Shown here one piece after another: positions 36,775 to 42,129 of a stretch of DNA of 42,129 nucleotides. The notes beneath the pieces were generated by a model, which saw nothing but the letters and a program-made list of their open reading frames with translations, searched no databases and was not told where the DNA came from. Positions within the stretch are counted from its first letter, which is position 1; the number at the start of each line of letters is the position of its first letter. A program made the translations under genes and the position numbers. The stretch covers positions 1-42,129 of the forward strand of contig NZ_BOSJ01000028.1 in the NCBI RefSeq assembly GCF_018403285.1. Direction: 5' to 3'. This DNA comes from Paenibacillus sp. J45TS6 (GTDB lineage Bacteria > Bacillota > Bacilli > Paenibacillales > Paenibacillaceae).

Positions 36775-36814
36775 AACAAAATACATCATAAAAACGAACA
36801 TTAAGGCGGTAAGT

Positions 36815-38179
36815 ATGAAGAATTATATGCAAATATTTCAAGGCACTGCGTTTACCAGTAAGTCTCCCAAAGAAATTCAAATCCTAAAAGATTATCTTTT
36901 CTGTATTAATACAGACGGACTAATTGAAAAAATCGTCGCTCCAGGTGAGCCTGAATATCAAACATTGCTAGATGCATATCAAGGAAAACCTAACTTCCAT
37001 TCACTAAATGAGGGCCAATATTTCTTGCCTGGTTTCGTCGACCTGCATGTACATGCACCACAGTGGGCTCAATCAGGAACTGCACTCGACATCCCGCTAT
37101 ATGATTGGTTACACACGTACACCTTTCCGCTGGAGTCTAAATTCTCAGATCTCGATTTTGCGAAGGAAGTCTACGATGATGTGGTAAGCACCTTGCTGGC
37201 TAATGGCACAACCACTGCTCTTTACTTCGCCACGGTACACAAGGAAGCAAGTATTCTGCTTGCAGAAATCTGCGCTAGTAAAGGTCAGCGGGGTCTCGTA
37301 GGGAAAGTCGTCATGGATGACCCAGAAGGCAATCCAGAAATCTATCGGGACGCTAATACTGAGACAGCCTTAGCTGATACGGAAGAATTTATTATCGCTG
37401 TACAGGAACTAGCCAAAACAACTAAACAAGGCGTTTATCCTGTCGTGACACCAAGATTTATTCCAAGCTGTACAGATGAAGGGTTAAAAGGCCTCGGAGA
37501 GCTTGCAGCGAAATACGATACCTATGTTCAGTCCCACTGCAGTGAAAGTGATTGGGCACATGGTTATGTACAAGATCGTTTTAATAAAAACGATGCTTTT
37601 GCTCTGAATGATTTTGGATTGCTTCGTGATAAATCGGTCATGGCTCATTGCAATTTCCTGGATAACGATGATGTCGAATTATTCGCTAAGACCGGAACGG
37701 CGATCGCCCATTGTCCTGTGTCTAATGCTTATTTTGCGAACAGCGTCATCCCTGTTAAAGAGTTCCACTCCAAGGGTGTTGAGATCGGCCTCGGATCTGA
37801 TATTTCCGGAGGTTTCTCTCCAAGTCTGTTCGATAACATCAGACAAGCGGTCATTTCATCCCGAATGCTGGAAGATGGTGTGAATCCTAGCATTCCTGCG
37901 GAGAATCGCGGCGTTCCGGACTCACGGATTACAGTTAACGAAGCATTCTATCTGGCGACAGCCGGCGGCGGAGAAAGCCTCAGCCTGCCGATCGGTCGTA
38001 TTGAAGAGAATTATGTATGGGATGTACAAGTTATCGATACGAAGTTACCTACGGCTAGATTGCCTATTTTTAATGAAAATGAAGACTTACATGATGTGTT
38101 CCAAAAAATGATGTACCTTGTAAGGCCTGAACATATCCGTGAAGTTTGGGTACAAGGCGAGAAAGTTCATACACGCTAA
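36815..38179 (+). CDS. guaD: Guanine deaminase (amidohydrolase type)
   Basis: A 454-residue zinc enzyme that deaminates guanine to xanthine. The metal-binding and catalytic motifs of the amidohydrolase superfamily are in order: GFVDLHVHAPQ (H78, H80), QSHCSES (about 238-244), MAHCNFL (about 276), and GLGSDISGG with the metal aspartate (about 332). HAPQWAQSG and FTFPLE-like segments are typical of the guanine deaminase branch rather than of cytosine or chlorohydrolase relatives. AAGGCGG precedes the ATG. The next gene, a purine permease, follows within 40 bp, forming an uptake-and-use operon for guanine as nitrogen or purine source. Confidence 0.93.
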   Translation: MKNYMQIFQGTAFTSKSPKEIQILKDYLFCINTDGLIEKIVAPGEPEYQTLLDAYQGKPNFHSLNEGQYFLPGFVDLHVHAPQWAQSGTALDIPLYDWLHTYTFPLESKFSDLDFAKEVYDDVVSTLLANGTTTALYFATVHKEASILLAEICASKGQRGLVGKVVMDDPEGNPEIYRDANTETALADTEEFIIAVQELAKTTKQGVYPVVTPRFIPSCTDEGLKGLGELAAKYDTYVQSHCSESDWAHGYVQDRFNKNDAFALNDFGLLRDKSVMAHCNFLDNDDVELFAKTGTAIAHCPVSNAYFANSVIPVKEFHSKGVEIGLGSDISGGFSPSLFDNIRQAVISSRMLEDGVNPSIPAENRGVPDSRITVNEAFYLATAGGGESLSLPIGRIEENYVWDVQVIDTKLPTARLPIFNENEDLHDVFQKMMYLVRPEHIREVWVQGEKVHTR

Positions 38180-38218
38180 GCATTGAAAAAATAGAGAAAA
38201 TCCGGGGTGTGCATCAGA

Positions 38219-39571
38219 GTGAAAACACAAGTAGAGCATCAAGGTAATACTGAAATGAAGTCGCAACATCTAACTGTCTTACCCGATGAAAAAGTACCAT
38301 TTTTAAAATCTGCTTTCCTAGGTTTACAACACGTACTGGCTATGGATATCTATGTGGTGCCTTTTCTGATCGCAATATTACTTGGATTACAATCCAATCA
38401 GTCGAGTGCTTTGATTCAATCTACTTTTATTGCTGCGGGGATCGGAACGATCGTACAATCCTACTTTTGTATGAAACTGCCTATGGCCCAGGGACCTTCT
38501 TATGTTCCGCTGGGTGCGATCATCAGCATTTATGCTGCTAGCGGCGGCGGGGAATTAGGTTGGAGTTCCGTGCTCGGTGCGAGTTTGGTCGGTTCGTTAC
38601 TTGTAATCGGACTAGGGTTTACCGGTGTCTATAATACGATTGTCAAAAACTTCATTCCGCCCGTCGTAGGCGGTACCATTATCTTTAACGTAGGACTTTC
38701 CTTATTACCTGTTGCACTGCAAGATAATATTTATGAAGCTTCCGGTGCTACCATTCAGCAAAATGTTCTACTAGCACTGATTACCGGAGCTGTACTCATG
38801 TTTTTCGTTATTCTTGGTTCTCTTTTAGGTAAAAAAGGATCTTTCTTCCGAATCACATCCGTACTTATGGCGTTAATCGCCGGATGTATTGCAGCAAGCT
38901 TTATGGGTGTCCTGGATTTTTCAGCAGTAGCAAATGCGAAATGGTTCAGCATGCCGCAGATTCCTTTTAAAGATTTCGGATTTTCCTTCAATCTTTCAGC
39001 AATTATTACAATGATCATTGTTTATCTCGTACTCATGGCGGAAACAACAGGTACTTGGTTTGCCATCAGCAACGTAATTGATCGGCCGTTAACGGATAAG
39101 AATATTAACCAAGGTGTGGTTGGCGAAGGAATCAGCTGTCTGGTTGCTTCCCTGCTCGGTTCGACTCCAGTTACCGGTTATTCCACAAATGCGGGGATTA
39201 TTTCGATCACCGGTATTGCCAGCCGCCGCGTCTTTCTTGCGGTAGGAGGATGGTTCGTCCTCTTCGGTTGTCTCAGTAAACTCGCCGTGCTGATCTCTTC
39301 GATTCCATCTGCAGTCATCGGCGGCGTATTCGCCATCATCTGCGGAATCATCGCTATTAACGGACTGCAGGTAATCAAGAATCAAACCATGGGCGAAAAA
39401 GAAATGTACATTATTGCGATTCCGATGATTTTCACTCTTGCTTTAGTGCTCATTCCTGATGAATTCTTATCTTCCATGCCTACTTTCGTGCAGTATATCC
39501 TGGGCTCTCCTATTCTTGTTGCCTCGGTTACCGCGATTGCGCTCAATAAAATATTGCCAAGTGCAAAGTAA
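38219..39571 (+). CDS. NCS2 family purine permease
   Basis: A protein of about 450 residues with 12-14 membrane segments of the nucleobase-cation symporter-2 family. Landmarks include AFLGLQHVLAMDIYVVP near the N terminus, PMAQGPSYVPLGAIISIY (substrate region), and VVGEGISCLVASLLGSTPVTGYSTNAGI. The start is not settled: a GTG at 38219 has GGGGTG nine bases upstream, an ATG at 38255 has AAGGT, and a GTG at 38207 is the longest. The position behind guaD in the same operon suggests guanine, hypoxanthine or xanthine as substrate. A strong terminator follows. Confidence 0.88.
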   Translation: MKTQVEHQGNTEMKSQHLTVLPDEKVPFLKSAFLGLQHVLAMDIYVVPFLIAILLGLQSNQSSALIQSTFIAAGIGTIVQSYFCMKLPMAQGPSYVPLGAIISIYAASGGGELGWSSVLGASLVGSLLVIGLGFTGVYNTIVKNFIPPVVGGTIIFNVGLSLLPVALQDNIYEASGATIQQNVLLALITGAVLMFFVILGSLLGKKGSFFRITSVLMALIAGCIAASFMGVLDFSAVANAKWFSMPQIPFKDFGFSFNLSAIITMIIVYLVLMAETTGTWFAISNVIDRPLTDKNINQGVVGEGISCLVASLLGSTPVTGYSTNAGIISITGIASRRVFLAVGGWFVLFGCLSKLAVLISSIPSAVIGGVFAIICGIIAINGLQVIKNQTMGEKEMYIIAIPMIFTLALVLIPDEFLSSMPTFVQYILGSPILVASVTAIALNKILPSAK

Positions 39572-39587
39572 GATAGAACCCGAAGTT

Positions 39588-39630
39588 GCCCCCAAAGGAT
39601 ATAATTGATCCTTTGAGGGCATTTTTTATT
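39588..39630 (+). terminator. Terminator of the guaD-permease operon
   Basis: A stem with GCCC/GGGC at the base and CAAAGGAT/ATCCTTTG above (39588-39620) is followed by ATTTTTTATT. It overlaps the last codons of the convergent acetamidase gene. Confidence 0.85.
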
Positions 39631-41176
39631 CAGTCTTTGATAATTTCGCTTTATAAAAACTCACAAAATACTCGCTAACTTGAGCCTGCTTATCAATCAT
39701 TTCAATAGGTGCAATCAACTGTATCCTCTCTCCATTAAAATCGGCTGTCTTCTCTCCGATTGTTGCCGTAAGTGAGTTCCCATTAAAGCGGATCATAACC
39801 CTTTTTGTTGCTGGATTCCATTCCACCACTGAACCAAATTGCTCAAAACTTGTTCGCAGCTGTACGAGTTTACGCTCTGATTCTCCAAACACTTTTTTCT
39901 GAATTACCGCATGAATGCCCCAGTTAGCATCCACGACTTGTGTTATACCAAAATCAGTGGAAACGGACATAAAAGAGTATGCTTCATCTTCTGTTAAGTT
40001 CATTCCTTTCATCAGAAAAGCCTTCGTCTTCAAGGCAGCATCTTTCATCGCTTTGTCGATGGATGATTTATTATAAATATCCTGCTGAGCATTTTCTCCC
40101 AGCTCTTCTAAGTAGTTCGCATAGCTAAATCCATGGATTACCCATTCATTCTCATTCTCTAGCAACGGAAAATTAAGACCGCTCAGCTTGTTATTCAGCG
40201 ATGCTTTTTTATGTAAGATAATCTGAATATCGCCTGTTAATGAAGTTTCAATCGCAGTTCCATTCAGTTCGGAATCTCCTTGCCCCGCATGCGGGTCACC
40301 GATAGACAAGAGTGCTCCAGGAACAGAAACGGGATAGTACATGGTAGCTCCTTCGGTAACACGCCAATCATCAATATTACCGCCGTAATAAGAAGGAGGA
40401 ACGGAGTTCACAATATCCGCTTCTTTCGGTGCTACACTCATCGTTCCAAAATGAAGTCTTACTGGAATTTGAACATCTTTTAATACGTCATTGTTTCTTT
40501 CAATTGTATTAGGATCAACGATAAGGCCGGGATAATCCATCGTCTGATGTATTTTTCCATTCGGATCTGTTTGAGGTGTCCATTTATAACTGTACAACCC
40601 CTTTGCATAGTCTGTTCCCCCAGCGGAATCCATCTCATAGATCGTTATCACTTCACGCTTGATTGGTTCTTCGATCATCTCACCGTATAAGTACCCCCAT
40701 CTCGAAGCAACATTGGCACCATAGGTTTTACCTGCATACTGCTCATTCCCATTTGGCCGCAACCTCATATCAAGTATCTTCACCTCAAGCACATCTCCAG
40801 GCTCCGCTCCTTCGACGGCAATCGGCCCTGTCATAATATGTACACCCGGACCTCGATTTGCTACATTCTGTTCCGTTTCGTTCCAATGGTAAATATCCTC
40901 TACTCCTTCATCACCTTGGATCATTCGTTCATAATCATCCCCGGAATGATGCGTCACCGCCTCGACGGTAACAATATCTCCTGAGTTTACGGTAAGGACA
41001 GGCTTGCCTACTCCTATGTTTCCCCAGCGGATATTGTCTGCATTTGCTGCAAGATAATGGGTTTTCGGCATGCTACCCACCTTATCTGCGTTAGCATTAC
41101 TAACTCCATAATTCGGATTCACCAAAAGTAACAAGGATAAAGCAACAAAAACTTTGCACATATTACGTTTTTTCAT
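39626..41176 (-). CDS. Secreted acetamidase/formamidase with C-terminal stalk-like domain
   Basis: A 516-residue protein. A signal peptide (about 1-31, hydrophobic VFVALSLLLLVN, ending near NANA) is followed by an acetamidase/formamidase (FmdA/AmdA) domain to about residue 425; typical segments are NIRWGNIGVGKPVLTVNSGD, GPIAVEGAEPGDVLEVKILD, HFGTMSVAPKE and GDPHAGQGDSELNGTAIE. The final 80 residues (RTSFEQFGSVVEWNPATKRVMIRFNG onward) match half of a copper-amine-oxidase-like stalk domain. The family is usually cytoplasmic and releases ammonia from short amides; here it should act outside the cell or on the wall. GGGGAG precedes the ATG. No amide transporter lies nearby. Confidence 0.87.
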   Translation of the reverse strand: MKKRNMCKVFVALSLLLLVNPNYGVSNANADKVGSMPKTHYLAANADNIRWGNIGVGKPVLTVNSGDIVTVEAVTHHSGDDYERMIQGDEGVEDIYHWNETEQNVANRGPGVHIMTGPIAVEGAEPGDVLEVKILDMRLRPNGNEQYAGKTYGANVASRWGYLYGEMIEEPIKREVITIYEMDSAGGTDYAKGLYSYKWTPQTDPNGKIHQTMDYPGLIVDPNTIERNNDVLKDVQIPVRLHFGTMSVAPKEADIVNSVPPSYYGGNIDDWRVTEGATMYYPVSVPGALLSIGDPHAGQGDSELNGTAIETSLTGDIQIILHKKASLNNKLSGLNFPLLENENEWVIHGFSYANYLEELGENAQQDIYNKSSIDKAMKDAALKTKAFLMKGMNLTEDEAYSFMSVSTDFGITQVVDANWGIHAVIQKKVFGESERKLVQLRTSFEQFGSVVEWNPATKRVMIRFNGNSLTATIGEKTADFNGERIQLIAPIEMIDKQAQVSEYFVSFYKAKLSKTE

Positions 41177-41336
41177 AATTCATCTCCCCAATATTTAGTA
41201 TATGTTACTTTTTCTTACTTAATATGGGATTGATTATATCAGAGGGTTTTTCAGTGAACAATATAAACATTTTTATTAGGCTGAATTTATTTTTTGATCA
41301 AAATGTGGTTTGAGCCAAGGAAATCTAATCTTAAGA

Positions 41337-41366
41337 CAAAAAGAAGCCGCCCTATTGGCGACTTCT
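41337..41366 (-). terminator. Terminator of the acetyltransferase gene
   Basis: On the minus strand GAAGTCGCC pairs with GGGCGGCTTC (41343-41365, one G-U pair) and is followed by TTTTTG. It starts about 29 bp beyond the stop at 41394. Confidence 0.8.
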
Positions 41367-41393
41367 CTTATTGGTGATTCTAATTCATTTTTG

Positions 41394-41993
41394 CTAAACG
41401 GTATCCATTTTTATATTGATTTTTCTGTCTTTATAATAGTATTCCTTGTCATGCTCATTGATTTCGCGAAGCACACGGCAAGGATTCCCAACGGCAACCA
41501 CATTAGCTGGAATATCCTTGGTTACCACACTGCCTGCACCGATCACCGTATTATCACCAATCTTCACGCCTGGAAGAATCACAGCGCCCGCACCAATCCA
41601 TACATTCCTGCCGATATGAACGGGTAAATTGAACTGGGTTACAGGCTCACGCAGCTCGGGCAGAACGGGATGACCTCCCGTAGCAACCGTCACATTTGGG
41701 CCAAACATCGTATAATCCCCGACATAGATATGCGTATCATCTACCATCGTCAGATTAAAGTTAGCATACACATTGCTTCCAAAGTGCACATGCTTTCCAC
41801 CCCAATTCGCATGAAATGGAGGCTCAATATAGCAATCGTCTCCAATTTCAGCAAACATCTCTTTCAAAAGCGCTTGGCGCTTTTCTCCTTCAGATGGACG
41901 GGTTGCATTAAAATCATACAGTTTCTCCAAACACTTCAGTTGTTTATTCATCAGATCTTCATCGGTGCAGCTATAAATTTCGCCTGAATGCAT
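41394..41993 (-). CDS. maa: Maltose/galactoside O-acetyltransferase, likely 5'-truncated
   Basis: A left-handed beta-helix acetyltransferase of the maltose O-acetyltransferase family, 199 residues as read from ATG 41993. Hexapeptide repeats run from IGDDCYIEPPFHANWGGKHV to IGAGSVVTKDIPANVVAVGNPCRVLR; the catalytic histidine is in GGHPVLPE (about 105). Family members begin with about five to ten residues such as TEKEKM before GEIY; here the frame continues upstream as PSYEKM and then enters the insertion sequence. The ATG has no ribosome binding site. So the native start was probably lost, and any expression would depend on the insertion. The catalytic part is intact. Confidence 0.8.
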   Translation of the reverse strand: MHSGEIYSCTDEDLMNKQLKCLEKLYDFNATRPSEGEKRQALLKEMFAEIGDDCYIEPPFHANWGGKHVHFGSNVYANFNLTMVDDTHIYVGDYTMFGPNVTVATGGHPVLPELREPVTQFNLPVHIGRNVWIGAGAVILPGVKIGDNTVIGAGSVVTKDIPANVVAVGNPCRVLREINEHDKEYYYKDRKINIKMDTV

Positions 41994-42010
41994 TTTTTCA
42001 TATGACGGAT

Positions 42011-42129
42011 TGTAATATGAAGTGCGACACCTAGTTCAAAATAAAAAATGGCCCATGGCCGGATTCGTGTAGAATGGAGTTACCACACAACACCTACAAG
42101 GAGAATCCGCCATGAGCTATACACATCTT
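42011..42129 (+). mobile_element. Left end of an IS30-family insertion sequence
   Basis: From about 42011 (TGTAATATGAAGTGCGACAC) the sequence looks like the terminal repeat and leader of an IS30-type element, followed by a transposase start at 42112. The exact border is uncertain by a few bases because the other end and the target duplication are outside the window. The element lies directly against the 5' end of the acetyltransferase gene and points away from it. Confidence 0.6.
42112..42129 (+). CDS. IS30-family transposase, first six codons
   Basis: The reading frame starts with ATG at 42112 and encodes MSYTHL before the window ends. AAGGAG (42098-42103) precedes it at a good distance. 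MSYTHLT-type openings are characteristic of IS30 transposases with their N-terminal helix-turn-helix; with six residues the call leans on the flanking terminal-repeat-like sequence. Confidence 0.6.

Noticed and set aside
36790-36802. PurR box before guaD
   Set aside because: The 13 bases match the PurBox consensus at 12 positions, but no inverted partner lies 16-17 bp away and the site is within the leader, so a single hit is not convincing.
36600-36814. Purine riboswitch in front of guaD
   Set aside because: The conserved purine-riboswitch loops are absent, and the promoter at 36746-36774 leaves only about 35 bases of leader.
39089-39385. 98-codon frame opposite the purine permease
   Set aside because: It is a shadow of the permease coding pattern, with no ribosome binding site.

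Overview
The window looks like a piece of the chromosome of a low-to-moderate GC Gram-positive bacterium, most likely Paenibacillus or a close relative. The clues are strong AGGAGG-type ribosome binding sites with frequent TTG/GTG starts, perfect 7-1-7 Bacillus-type Fur boxes, a LicT antitermination site, a YesM/YesN-type two-component pair, sacB-levB, and two secreted proteins with copper-amine-oxidase-like 'stalk' domains. Taxonomy is inferred from gene content only. I see no rRNA, tRNA or CRISPR array.

Layout, left to right. (1) 1-2.0 kb: an ECF sigma factor overlapping its DUF4179 anti-sigma-like partner, closed by a 48-bp palindromic terminator. (2) 2.0-5.2 kb: a minus-strand set of a Tes-like radical SAM protein (tetraether-lipid-synthase type), an Lgt-like membrane protein that has lost key Lgt residues, a small zinc-finger membrane protein and a small anchored protein. 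This is the most intriguing candidate system in the window, a possible lipid-modifying module. (3) 5.3-9.4 kb: a heme uptake operon (IsdE/HmuT lipoprotein, permease, ATPase, HutZ-like heme protein, DinB protein) behind a promoter covered by two Fur boxes. (4) 9.5-10.8 kb: two small genes, a DUF2628-like membrane protein and a CPCC-motif protein. (5) 10.9-15.4 kb: an aryl-beta-glucoside operon, licT - RAT/terminator - bglP PTS - GH1 phospho-beta-glucosidase, with a cre-like site on the promoter. (6) 15.6-18.9 kb: a Na/Pi cotransporter with PhoU domain and a MATE exporter. (7) 19.0-23.1 kb: a TetR regulator and a large MMPL exporter that share near-identical operator sequences. (8) 23.1-28.8 kb: stand-alone genes (three GNATs, an APH-fold kinase, a stalk-domain secreted protein, a DUF1801 protein, a methyltransferase) and a decayed HTH gene. 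(9) 28.8-36.4 kb: a fructan locus, sensor kinase YesM - response regulator YesN - orphan sugar-binding lipoprotein - sacB levansucrase - levB endolevanase. A phased direct repeat upstream of sacB looks like the AraC-type target of the regulator. (10) 36.8-39.6 kb: guanine deaminase and an NCS2 purine permease. (11) 39.6-42.1 kb: a secreted acetamidase/formamidase-stalk fusion, a maltose-type acetyltransferase whose 5' end appears cut by an insertion, and the first codons of an IS30-family transposase running off the end.

Most operons end in clear intrinsic terminators, and several regulatory circuits can be read directly: Fur on heme uptake, LicT and CcpA on the beta-glucoside operon, TetR on the MMPL pump, and YesN on sacB. 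Start codons were moved from the longest ORF whenever a Shine-Dalgarno sequence, promoter or overlapping RNA element required it. All family assignments are by eye, without database searches.
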